Shown: positions 1-7,138 of the stretch, piece by piece | Layout of the letters: each line of letters begins with the position of its first letter | Position numbering within the stretch: position 1 is the stretch's first letter | NCBI GenBank assembly: GCA_900547835.1 | Contig: URIJ01000039.1 | Coordinates: 1-13,672, forward strand | DNA length: 13,672 nucleotides | From: an uncultured Collinsella sp. | GTDB lineage: Bacteria > Actinomycetota > Coriobacteriia > Coriobacteriales > Coriobacteriaceae | Reading direction: 5' to 3' | The notes under the pieces: generated by a model | Seen by the model: only the letters and a program-made list of their open reading frames with translations | What the model was told of the DNA's origin: nothing | Databases searched by the model: none | Made by a program: the position numbers and the translations under genes

Positions 1-169
1 AGCCCTTCTGCCACGTCGAGAAGTTGCCGGGGTCGTGGAAGCCGAAGTCGCTGTCCGAGCACACCGGGGTGTCCGGGGTCTGGGAGAGGCCCTGAACCTG
101 CATCCGCCTCGCCTTCGAGCGGGCGGAATATCCGGTCGAAGCGCTCGTCGGTCGAATAGAATGGTCGGT
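1..169 (-). pseudogene. Possible C-terminal fragment of a tyrosine recombinase
   Basis: Read on the minus strand, this stretch is open from the left edge back to a stop at 170-172 and gives a plausible protein segment including DTPVCSDSDFG followed by FHDPGNFSTWQKG. The style resembles the region before the last catalytic residues of phage-type tyrosine integrases of actinobacteria, where a prolyl-valyl stretch leads into a DP.NF..W motif. No catalytic Arg, His or Tyr is inside the visible part, and no convincing start is seen, so it is a fragment either cut by the window edge or decayed. A competing reading in another minus frame (FYSTDERFDRIFRPLEG, about 110-160) also looks protein-like, which would fit a frameshifted remnant. 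This is a weak call from motif resemblance only. Confidence 0.2.
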
Positions 170-174
170 CTATT

Positions 175-227
175 TCGCACCTTTGTCGCAGTAATGTCGC
201 ACCTCTGTCGCAGTAATGTCGCACCTT
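175..227. repeat. 22-bp direct tandem repeat (about 2.4 copies)
   Basis: The unit TCGCACCTTTGTCGCAGTAATG (175-196) is repeated at 197-218 with one change and begins a third time at 219-227. Each unit carries TGTCGCA or TGTCGCACC words. Short iterated repeats of this kind occur inside the ends of some insertion sequences (IS21 family ends typically start TGTC and carry internal repeats), but no transposase is attached here. Just downstream, 251-265 is a small perfect palindrome (AAGGGGT-T-ACCCCTT). The role is unknown. Confidence 0.6.
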
Positions 228-378
228 GGCCGCGGTGGCATCGATGACCCAAGGGGTTACCCCTTTGTCGCTCCCCATGGCTAACTAATGCCGGCGTGCA
301 CCGGCGCGGCGTGAATTAGGGAACTCTGCTGTGGGGTTGGGAACCTTTACTGGGGGGCTGCCGTTGGCCAAATCCCAT

Positions 379-471
379 CCCGGACATGACGGTCCCGTTT
401 CCGGACATTCGCGGACAATGTCCGGAAACGGGCTAAAAATGTCCGGAAAAGGGATGAAATGTCCGGAATTG
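379..471. repeat. Cluster of five TGTCCGG repeats with a perfect 16-bp inverted repeat
   Basis: Two inverted copies (CCGGACAT at 380-387 and 401-408) face three direct copies (ATGTCCGGAA at 418, 439 and 459). The inner pair extends to a perfect 16-bp inverted repeat, CCCGTTTCCGGACATT at 394-409 and its complement at 417-432, around a 7-nt centre. The arrangement looks like two insertion-sequence ends with internal iterated repeats meeting head to head, as IS21-family elements can do, but it could equally be an operator or replication/partition-type iteron cluster. No transposase or replication gene is visible in the window. Confidence 0.55.
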
Positions 472-588
472 CGGGGTTGGCCCACGCCCGGGCTGCCGTG
501 GCGCGGTCCTCGGTATGACGGCGGGGCGATGCCGTCGGCCTGTCCGCTTTTCCACTCGGGCTTCTGGTCTCTAGCCTCTCAAACAAAA

Positions 589-1046
589 TCTCGATCTGTA
601 ACAGGTGGGCCCGATTTGGGTGGCTAGATGTTACAGATCGAGACAGGCCAGCGCGCCGGTTTCCGTTTATCTAAATCTGTAACACGAGGGACGGATTTTG
701 CCGAGTAGCTGTTACAGATTTAGATCTTCCGGCAGCACGGTTCGGTTTGTCTCGATCTGTAACACCTGGGGTCGTTTTTGGCCGATAGATGTTACAGATT
801 GAGATGTTTTGTTGGGACGGTTTCTGTTGTCTCAATCTGTAACAGGTAGGAACCAAAAGTCGGTCTAGATGTTACAGATCTAGATTGTTGAGGATGGGTT
901 GAGAGAAATGTCTCAATCTGTAACATCTAGGGCCATTTTTGGTCTGTAGGTGTTACAGATCGAGATTTTCCGACGGAACGCTTCCGTTTGTCTTGATCTG
1001 TAACAGGTAGACCCCGGTTTTGCTGAGTAACTGTTACGGATTGAGA
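589..1046. repeat. Array of six ~80-bp hairpin units
   Basis: Six units start at 589, 670, 750, 830, 911 and 991 (period 80-81 bp). Each has a 15-nt left arm of the form TCTCGATCTGTAACA, a 25-nt loop (26 in the last) and a complementary right arm TGTTACAGATCGAGA, with 25-26 nt between units. Arms are: 589-603/629-643, 670-684/710-724, 750-764/790-804, 830-844/870-884, 911-925/951-965, 991-1005/1032-1046. Arms are perfect in units 1 and 2, although unit 2 has AA/TT where unit 1 has CG/CG (compensatory change). Unit 3 has one G-U pair, unit 6 three G-U pairs as plus-strand RNA, unit 5 one mismatch and unit 4 two. Loops and spacers are also related but more diverged. Function unknown; it lies upstream of the reductase gene. 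Confidence 0.9.
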
Positions 1047-1106
1047 CAAACCGACGGGCCGCCCCGCCCCATCCACCTGCCGCTACCTGCTGTCTGCCGA
1101 TTTCCG

Positions 1107-1136
1107 TTGCGCCACTGTGCTCCCATGCCATATCCT
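1107..1136 (+). promoter_or_regulatory. Weak candidate promoter for the reductase gene
   Basis: A TTGCGC (1107-1112) and TATCCT (1131-1136) pair separated by 18 nt sits about 50 bp before the reductase start and after the hairpin array. Both hexamers match the sigma-70 consensus only partly (four of six in the -10), so this is a suggestion. Confidence 0.25.
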
Positions 1137-1188
1137 CTAAACAACTACGCGGCAACATCGCCGCCGCGCCTACAAGAGAGGAATGTCC

Positions 1189-3219
1189 ATGACCGCACCC
1201 GCATCCAAACTGCTCCAGCCCATTACGGTTGGCCCCCTTGAGCTTAAAAACCGCATTATGTTCCCGCCGCTGACCACCGGCTACGAGGAGCGCGACGGTT
1301 CCATCGGCGAGCGCAGCCTGGCTTTTTACGAGCGCCTGGCCCGTGGCGGCGTGAGCTACATCGTCATCGGCGACGTTGCTCCTGTTATGACCGCAAGCCC
1401 CACGCCCAAGTTAGCGACCGACGCCCAGATCCCCACGTTTAAGGCGCTGGCCGACGCCGTTCACAAGCACGGCGCCAAGGTCGCGCTGCAGCTGTTCCAC
1501 CCCGAGTACGACGTGCCCGGCGTCGGCCGCATGGTCATGGGTTCCATGGCCGCCGCCAAGGCTGCGCAGGAGGCCAAGGCCGCCGGCGACGAGGAGACCT
1601 TTGCCGCCAAGATGGCCGAGTCCAACGAGATCCGCAAGCAGGCCTACGCCAAGCTGCACCACGACATGCAGCACTTTGTGAACGAGGCGAGCGTAGAGCA
1701 GCTCACCCAGATCAAGGAGGCCATCGCTGCCTCGGCCGCCCGCGCGCAGCAGGCCGGCATCGACGCCATCGAGGTTCACGGCGACCGTCTGGTGGGTTCG
1801 CTGTGCTCGGCCATCCTCAACCAGCGCACCGACGAGTACGGTGGCTCGTTCGAGAACCGCGTTCGCTATGCGCTCGAGGTTGTCGCCGCCATTAGGGAAG
1901 CCGCGCCGCAGCTGATGGTGGAGTACAAGCTCCCCGTGATCATGGAGAACCCCGACGGCACGCCGCGCGGCAAGGGCGGCCTGCAGCCCGATGAGGCCTG
2001 CGAGTTTGCCAAGCTGCTCGAGGGCGCCGGCATCGACATGATCCAGGTTGCACAGGCCAACCATACCGGCAACATGGGCGACACCATTCCGCCCATGGGC
2101 GCCATGCCCTACAACTGGACGCTGCCCGTGGCCGAGCGCGTCAAGGCCCTGGTCTCCGTGCCGGTGGCAACCGTCGGCCGCGTTGTCTCGGTCGAGGCCG
2201 GCGAGAAGATCCTGGAAGACGGTTCGGCCGATATCATCGCGTACGGCCGCTCGCTCATGTGCGACCCCGACATTGCGCTGAAGGCCGCCACGGGCGAGCC
2301 CATCCGCGAGTGCCTCAACTGCAACAAGGGCTGCGTCGACGCGATTCAAAACCGCAAGTACATCTCGTGCGTGCTCAATGCCGAGAACGGAGACGAGGCG
2401 ACCATCGCCATTAAGCCGGGCGAGGGCGATAAGAAGATCGCCGTGGTGGGCGGCGGCATTGCCGGCTTGGAGGCCGCACGCGTGGCGGCCAAGCGCGGCT
2501 ACGATGTGACCGTCTATGAGGCGAACGATCATCTGGGCGGCCAGATTGTGCTGGCGGCTGCGCCCCCGCGCAAGGATGAGATCATGCGCTCCGTCGAGTA
2601 CTACGAGAAGATTCTGCCTGGCCTGGGCGTGAAGGTCGAGCTCAACCATATCGCTACCGCTGAGGACCTCAACGCCGCTGACGCCGCGATTGTGGCCGTG
2701 GGCGCGCACGACGTGGTCATCCCCGTTCCGGGCGCTGACTCGGAGAAGGTCGTCTCGAGCTGGGATGTGCTGGCCGGCAAGGCGGAGCTTACGGGCCGCG
2801 TCGCCGTTATCGGCGGCGGCCTGGTGGGCACCGAGACTGCCGAGTACCTGCTGCAGCACGGCTGCGAGGTGGCGATCGTGGAGATGCTCGACAAGATTGC
2901 CGCGGGCGAGTCCGAGACCATTCTGCCGCTGATTATGAGCGACTTTGCAGAGCACAACGTGGAGCAGCACGTTAAGACCCGCCTGACCGCCATTACCGAC
3001 GAAGGCGTGGAGGCTGTTCGCACCACCGAGGACGGCGCCGAGGAGCCGGTGAAGATCGCCTGCGATTACGTGGTGATGGCCGTGGGCTCCAAGGCCAACG
3101 CGTTTGACCTGGATGGCGTGACGGTGCCCGTGACCTGCGTGGGCGACTGCTCGGGCGAGCGTACCGCCGACATTGCGAGCGCCATTCGCACGGCGTATCA
3201 CGCGGCCAACGAGCTGTAG
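1189..3219 (+). CDS. Old-yellow-enzyme family FMN/4Fe-4S/FAD reductase (dienoyl-CoA / enoate reductase type)
   Basis: This 676-residue protein has the three-part build of 2,4-dienoyl-CoA reductase, enoate reductase and the bile-acid enzymes BaiCD/BaiH: an FMN-binding TIM barrel (about 5-365), a [4Fe-4S] site, and a FAD/NAD(P)H-binding module (about 415-676). Visible marks are Q101-L-F-H104 and RTDEYGGS.ENR in the barrel, cluster cysteines C375, C378, C382 and C394 (CxxCx3Cx11C), and two dinucleotide folds GGGIAG (421-426) and GGGLVG (542-547). Electrons should pass from NAD(P)H through FAD and the cluster to FMN and onto a carbon-carbon double bond; the substrate is unknown. The barrel has HGDRLV (197-202) where classical members have HxxHGY, so the second histidine and the tyrosine are absent. 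The start at 1189 is preferred over the in-frame ATG at 1183 because GAGAGGA (1176-1182) is then 6 nt upstream. It appears monocistronic and cytoplasmic. Confidence 0.88.
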   Translation: MTAPASKLLQPITVGPLELKNRIMFPPLTTGYEERDGSIGERSLAFYERLARGGVSYIVIGDVAPVMTASPTPKLATDAQIPTFKALADAVHKHGAKVALQLFHPEYDVPGVGRMVMGSMAAAKAAQEAKAAGDEETFAAKMAESNEIRKQAYAKLHHDMQHFVNEASVEQLTQIKEAIAASAARAQQAGIDAIEVHGDRLVGSLCSAILNQRTDEYGGSFENRVRYALEVVAAIREAAPQLMVEYKLPVIMENPDGTPRGKGGLQPDEACEFAKLLEGAGIDMIQVAQANHTGNMGDTIPPMGAMPYNWTLPVAERVKALVSVPVATVGRVVSVEAGEKILEDGSADIIAYGRSLMCDPDIALKAATGEPIRECLNCNKGCVDAIQNRKYISCVLNAENGDEATIAIKPGEGDKKIAVVGGGIAGLEAARVAAKRGYDVTVYEANDHLGGQIVLAAAPPRKDEIMRSVEYYEKILPGLGVKVELNHIATAEDLNAADAAIVAVGAHDVVIPVPGADSEKVVSSWDVLAGKAELTGRVAVIGGGLVGTETAEYLLQHGCEVAIVEMLDKIAAGESETILPLIMSDFAEHNVEQHVKTRLTAITDEGVEAVRTTEDGAEEPVKIACDYVVMAVGSKANAFDLDGVTVPVTCVGDCSGERTADIASAIRTAYHAANEL

Positions 3220-3294
3220 TTGAACATCGCGGCCAGGCGGGGCGGTAGCACGGATCCGCCTCGCCCGGCTGTGTCCCGTCGGGTGTCAACCGGT

Positions 3295-3335
3295 GCGGGG
3301 CCTGCAAGCGCAGCAGGTCCCGCCCTTTTTGTTTT
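3295..3335 (+). terminator. Intrinsic terminator of the reductase gene
   Basis: An 11-bp stem (3295-3305 with 3313-3323, one G-U pair) with a 7-nt loop is followed by CCTTTTTGTTTT. A second GC-rich hairpin without a T run (3236-3245 with 3256-3265) lies just before it, close after the stop codon. Confidence 0.85.
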
Positions 3336-3659
3336 GCTCCGATGAATGGCAATGCGCGGTAATCATGAGGAGTGAGGACGTCTACTGCCTTGCAGATCAC
3401 TCAAAAATATTGGGGGAGGGGTTAATAACTATATCCTCTATACCAAAGGACATAAAGAGATGCCAATTTTGTTGACAAGCGAATGACGATTAGCTGCGAG
3501 TCAGCTACCAGCGTAAATAATCGATAAAGAAATGTCGTAATTTGGTGCCAAATGCCCAGATAACGCCGCGTCTATTTTAATTAACTGCTTTGAGCAAACA
3601 GTAAAATGCTACTATCTAACTTGCACGTAAGAAAGCAGATTAACGGTTAAGGCTAAGAA
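3336..3659. other. AT-rich intergenic region with a candidate promoter
   Basis: No credible gene is seen. The stretch is clearly richer in A and T than its flanks, which suggests a horizontally acquired or regulatory segment. It contains a small inverted repeat, TAGCTG (3491-3496) with CAGCTA (3502-3507), an isolated TTGACA (3472-3477) without a good -10 partner, and TTGAGC (3590-3595) 17 nt before TATCTA (3613-3618), the best promoter candidate for the HTH gene. Confidence 0.5.
3590..3618 (+). promoter_or_regulatory. Candidate promoter for the HTH gene
   Basis: TTGAGC and TATCTA are separated by 17 nt in AT-rich DNA and end about 40 nt before the proposed start codon. The match is fair, not strong. 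Confidence 0.35.
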
Positions 3660-4064
3660 GTGGCAGGTATGTCGGAAGCAACTAGGACTCGCACGCATGC
3701 GCCCGAGGTTAGGCAGCGCGCCGTCGAGATCCTCCAAGAGGGGGTCGGTCATCGCGCCCTCGCCGCGGAGCTTGGCATTCCCCAGGCCACGGCTCGTCAG
3801 TGGGCCCGCGCGTATGCCGTGGGCGGTGCCGACGCCGTTCTCAACGCCGGTTCGCATCATCACACCTATTCGTACGAAGTTAAGCTCGCCGTGGTCAAGG
3901 ACCGCTTGGAAAACGGCTTAACGGTTCGCGAGGCCATGATCAAACACAAGATTCCAAGCGAGTCTTCGGTTAAGGCCTGGTGCCGCCAGTATCGCGAGAG
4001 CGGTGAGTCCGCACTGGTCGATAAGCCGCGAGGTCGCAAGCCGCGCGTTAAAAAGGCGGAATAG
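3660..4064 (+). CDS. Small protein with two helix-turn-helix segments (IS3/IS150 OrfA-like), orphan
   Basis: The 134-residue product has two helix-turn-helix segments of the kind found in IS3/IS150 OrfA (InsJ-type) proteins. The first (about 13-55) contains RALAAELGIPQATARQW; the second (about 72-118) contains TVREAMIKHKIPSESSVKAW. It ends with a basic tail (PRGRKPRVKK), also typical of OrfA. In an active IS3 element an OrfB integrase would follow in another frame; here the gene stops, a terminator follows, and the hydrogenase operon begins, with no DDE domain. It is therefore either an IS relic or a domesticated DNA-binding protein, possibly a regulator of a neighbour (inference). The GTG at 3660 has AAGG 7 nt upstream; the ATG at 3669 is an alternative start with a poorer site. 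The AT-rich leader suggests transfer. Confidence 0.75.
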   Translation: MAGMSEATRTRTHAPEVRQRAVEILQEGVGHRALAAELGIPQATARQWARAYAVGGADAVLNAGSHHHTYSYEVKLAVVKDRLENGLTVREAMIKHKIPSESSVKAWCRQYRESGESALVDKPRGRKPRVKKAE

Positions 4065-4076
4065 CAAACGGGATGG

Positions 4077-4099
4077 TGCGCCCACAGGGGCGCATTTTT
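4077..4099 (+). terminator. Intrinsic terminator after the HTH gene
   Basis: TGCGCCC (4077-4083) and GGGCGCA (4088-4094) form a perfect 7-bp stem with the loop ACAG, followed directly by TTTTT. It isolates the HTH gene from the hydrogenase operon. Confidence 0.85.
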
Positions 4100-4160
4100 C
4101 TTGCCGCCTCTCTGCTCCAAAGCGGACGTGCCCTTACCCCGTACGCCTAAAACTCCCCAG

Positions 4161-4204
4161 TTGACCGAAAACCTGCCGCCGCTACTCCTCAATTGAGCTA
4201 TAAC
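4161..4204 (+). promoter_or_regulatory. Leader region of the hydrogenase operon: palindrome and -10-like box
   Basis: TATAAC (4199-4204) is a good -10-like word 39 nt before the start codon, but no -35 lies at the usual distance; TTGACC (4161-4166) is 32 nt away, too far. A perfect 10-bp palindrome, CTCAATTGAG (4188-4197), directly precedes the -10-like box where a regulator could act. The promoter must lie in the ~145 bp after the 4077-4099 terminator, but its exact position is uncertain. Confidence 0.25.
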
Positions 4205-4243
4205 GTTAAACAATTGCAGCGTTTTGCATGGGGGAGTGATGGT

Positions 4244-7126
4244 ATGACGCTACTGTATTTCCTTACCCTGTTTCCGCTGGTACCGGCGCTGGGCATGCTG
4301 CTCGCGCGCGGTGACCGCGCCCGCGATGCGGTGGGGCTCATAGGCTCCGGCATTATTATGGCGGTGACAGTTGTAGTCGCCGTCATGTTTTTTGGCACGG
4401 GTCCGCAGAGCTTTGAGGTTGCCCCCGGCACCTCGCATGTGCTCTCGATCATCAGCTTCGCCATCGATGTCATCCTGTGCGTCGTCATCCTGTACAACGC
4501 GTTCAAATATAGGAACGCGCTCACCACGGTGCTCGGCATAGTCCAGCTGGTGGGCTCGCTCGCCTTTGCAGCCATGACGCTGCCCGCGGCCGAAGCCGTC
4601 ACGGCGACGCCGCTCTACCTGGACTACATGAGTGTGATCATGGTCCTCGCCGTCGGCATTGTCGGCAGCCTTGTCTGCGTGTATGCCTTGGGTTATATGA
4701 AGGACTTCCAGGCCCACGACGAGCACGAGGCCGCGCTGCGCGGGCAGACCGCGCCCGACCGTCGCCCGCAGTTCCTGGCGCTTATGTTCCTGTTCCTCTC
4801 GGCCATGTTCGTCATCGTGACGAGCGACAACCTTGAGTGGCTGTTCTGCGGCTGGGAAATCACCACCGTGTGCTCGTTCCTCATGATTGGCTACACGCGC
4901 ACGCCCGAGGCCATTAAAAACGCCTTCACCCAGATCATCCTCAACATGCTGGGTGGCATCGCGTTTTTGGTTGGCCTTATGTTCCTGCACGTCAACGGCA
5001 TGCCGTTGACCATCTCGGGCATGATCGAGCTTTCCGGCGCCGGAACCGCGCAATCCGCGCTGCTGGTGATGCCGGTCGTTCTGCTGTCGCTCGCCGCACT
5101 CACCAAGGCCGCACAGATGCCGTTCCACACTTGGCTGTTGGGTGCCATGGTTGCCCCCACGCCCACGAGCGCCCTGCTGCACTCGTCCACCATGGTCAAG
5201 GCCGGCGTGTTCCTGATGGTCAAGCTGAGCCCGCTCTATGCCATCTATCCCGTGACCGGCTTTATGGTCACGAGTGTGGGTGCCATCACGTTTTTGCTCG
5301 CTGCACTCATGGCCATCTCGCAGAGCAACGCCAAACGCGTGCTCGCGTACTCCACCATTTCCAACTTGGGCCTCATCAGTGCCTGCTTGGGTGTCGGCGC
5401 GCCCGAGGCCGTATGGGCGGCCATCTTCCTGATCTTGTTCCACACGGTGGCCAAGTCGCTGCTGTTCCTGTGCGTGGGCACGGCCGAGCATCATATCGGC
5501 AGCCGCAATATCGAGGACATGGACGGCATGTTCAGCCGCATGCCGCACCTGACGCGTCTGATGATGCTGGGCATTATGGGCATGTTTGTGGCGCCGTTTG
5601 GCATGCTCGTGTCCAAGTGGGGCGCCCTGGTGGCGTTCGCGCAGACCGGCAACGTGCTCATGATCATGGTGCTTGCCTTTGGCTCGGCCGCGACGTTTTA
5701 CTTCTGGGGCAAGTGGCTTGCTAAGCTTTCGGGCGTCGATCCCACGGCTCAAAACGTGGAGGGCAATGTTCACAAGACCGAGTGGATGGCGCTCAACACC
5801 ATCGCCGCGCTGCTGATTCTGTGCTGCGTGGCGTTCCCGGTTATCTCGAGCGGTCTGGTGTCGCCTTACTTGGCCATGGTGTTTGGCCGCGTGCCGTACG
5901 TTATTGGCAAGGACGCCATGTATCTGATGGTGGTTATCGTGGCGTTTATCGCCGTGGTGCTGCTGACTTCATTCCGCGTGAGCAATAAGCCGCACGTCAA
6001 CGTATATCTTTCGGGTGTGGGAACCGACAATTACCGCCATTTCCGCGGCTCGATGGGACACGAGGTGAAGGCCGAAAAGCGCAATTGGTACTCGGAGGAC
6101 GCCCTTGGCGAGAAGCGTATTGGCCCCGCGGGTAGCGTCGTGTGCTGCAGCATTATCTTGTTTGCGCTGCTGTGTTGCGCGTGGATTGGGCCCGAGCGGC
6201 TTGCCATGAGCGCGCCCTCGGTGCTGCGCGGTAAATATTTCGAAGGCTCGGGCGTCGTGGGCATTTTTATTGGTACCGTGGCGTTTGCCCTGTTGGCGCC
6301 GCTTGTGGGCGGCCTGATCGACGGCATTGACCGCAAGCTGTCCGCCCGCATGCAGGGCCGCGTGGGCCCGCGCCTGCTGCAACCGTTCTACGACGTTGCC
6401 AAGCTGCTGCGCAAGGCCCCCGCCAGCGTAAACACCATGGACGATACCTACATGGCGTGCGCGCTCATCTTTACCGTGGTGGGCGGCGGCATCTTTGTGT
6501 CGGGTTCCAACACGCTGTTGTGCGCTTTTATGGTGACCCTCGCTGCGATCTTTGTGGTGTTGGCGTCCGCCTCGACGCAAAGCCCGTTTGCCCAGGTCGG
6601 CGCCGACCGTGAGCTGCTGCAGGTCATGAGTTACGAGCCCGCCGTTTTGCTGATGAGCGTGGGCCTGTACCTTGCCACCGACAGCTTCGATTCCATCGCC
6701 GTGACGGGGCGGTCGGCCCCCATCATCGTGTACAGCGCGCCCATTTTCCTCGCGCTGCTCGCGGTGCTTACCATCAAGCTGCGCAAGTCGCCGTTTGACC
6801 TTTCATACTCGCATCACGCGCATCAGGAGATTGTCCAGGGCGTCGCCACCGAGATGAGCGGCGGCACGCTGGCCAAGATGACCCTTATGCACTGGTGCGA
6901 GACCGTGCTGTTTTTGATGTGGGTGGGCATGTTCTTTGTCTGGGACAACCCGGTGAGCTGGGTTGTAGCCCTGGTCGTGATGGCCGCGACGTATTTTGTC
7001 GAGGTCCTGATCGACAACACCTTCGCGCGCAGCACCTGGCGCAGCTGCTTTAGGCTCGGATGGGGCGTGGCGCTGGTGTTTGGCCTGCTCAACCTTATGC
7101 CTATCCTCGTTGACGTATTTATTTAG
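4244..7126 (+). CDS. echAB: Fused EchA-EchB: antiporter-like and NuoH-like membrane subunits of Ech hydrogenase
   Basis: A 960-residue membrane protein joins two subunits that are separate in known Ech hydrogenases and in complex I. Residues ~1-645 are EchA/NuoL/HyfB-like, with many membrane helices and the charged residues of the ion channel: E205 in the GWEITT helix, K288 in TKAAQMPFH, H313 and K319 in HSSTMVKAG, and K458 in SKWG. Residues ~665-960 are EchB/NuoH/HycD-like, with RMQGRVGPRLLQP (702 on) and KSPFDLSYSHHAHQEIV (848 on), loops expected to contact the soluble arm. The frame is continuous through the junction (around M655) and no ribosome site is seen there. The protein should couple electron flow to H+ or Na+ movement across the membrane. 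The start at 4244 is chosen for GGGGGAG (4230-4236) 7 nt upstream; an earlier in-frame TTG at 4193 has none. It is the first gene of the operon, 12 nt before echC. Confidence 0.9.
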   Translation: MTLLYFLTLFPLVPALGMLLARGDRARDAVGLIGSGIIMAVTVVVAVMFFGTGPQSFEVAPGTSHVLSIISFAIDVILCVVILYNAFKYRNALTTVLGIVQLVGSLAFAAMTLPAAEAVTATPLYLDYMSVIMVLAVGIVGSLVCVYALGYMKDFQAHDEHEAALRGQTAPDRRPQFLALMFLFLSAMFVIVTSDNLEWLFCGWEITTVCSFLMIGYTRTPEAIKNAFTQIILNMLGGIAFLVGLMFLHVNGMPLTISGMIELSGAGTAQSALLVMPVVLLSLAALTKAAQMPFHTWLLGAMVAPTPTSALLHSSTMVKAGVFLMVKLSPLYAIYPVTGFMVTSVGAITFLLAALMAISQSNAKRVLAYSTISNLGLISACLGVGAPEAVWAAIFLILFHTVAKSLLFLCVGTAEHHIGSRNIEDMDGMFSRMPHLTRLMMLGIMGMFVAPFGMLVSKWGALVAFAQTGNVLMIMVLAFGSAATFYFWGKWLAKLSGVDPTAQNVEGNVHKTEWMALNTIAALLILCCVAFPVISSGLVSPYLAMVFGRVPYVIGKDAMYLMVVIVAFIAVVLLTSFRVSNKPHVNVYLSGVGTDNYRHFRGSMGHEVKAEKRNWYSEDALGEKRIGPAGSVVCCSIILFALLCCAWIGPERLAMSAPSVLRGKYFEGSGVVGIFIGTVAFALLAPLVGGLIDGIDRKLSARMQGRVGPRLLQPFYDVAKLLRKAPASVNTMDDTYMACALIFTVVGGGIFVSGSNTLLCAFMVTLAAIFVVLASASTQSPFAQVGADRELLQVMSYEPAVLLMSVGLYLATDSFDSIAVTGRSAPIIVYSAPIFLALLAVLTIKLRKSPFDLSYSHHAHQEIVQGVATEMSGGTLAKMTLMHWCETVLFLMWVGMFFVWDNPVSWVVALVVMAATYFVEVLIDNTFARSTWRSCFRLGWGVALVFGLLNLMPILVDVFI

Positions 7127-7138
7127 GAGGCGGCATCC

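Noticed and set aside
331..627. 98-codon plus-strand frame
   Set aside because: It runs across the TGTCCGG repeat cluster and into the first hairpin unit; no ribosome site or family resemblance.
589..1046. CRISPR array
   Set aside because: Repeats alternate in orientation, are only 15 nt, and the segments between them are related to each other, not unique. No cas gene is nearby.
1411..3201. Long open frame on the minus strand (about 596 codons) opposite the reductase gene
   Set aside because: It is a mirror effect of high-GC codon use. The plus-strand product has clear cofactor motifs, while the minus reading is His/Gly/Ala/Leu-rich without any family signature or ribosome site.
3660..4064. 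Complete IS3-family element
   Set aside because: No OrfB/integrase frame follows in any phase before 4244, and no terminal inverted repeats were seen around the gene.
4250..5773. Long minus-strand frame (about 507 codons) opposite echA
   Set aside because: Composition is dominated by His, Arg, Gly and Gln, as expected for an antisense shadow of a membrane protein gene; no start signal.
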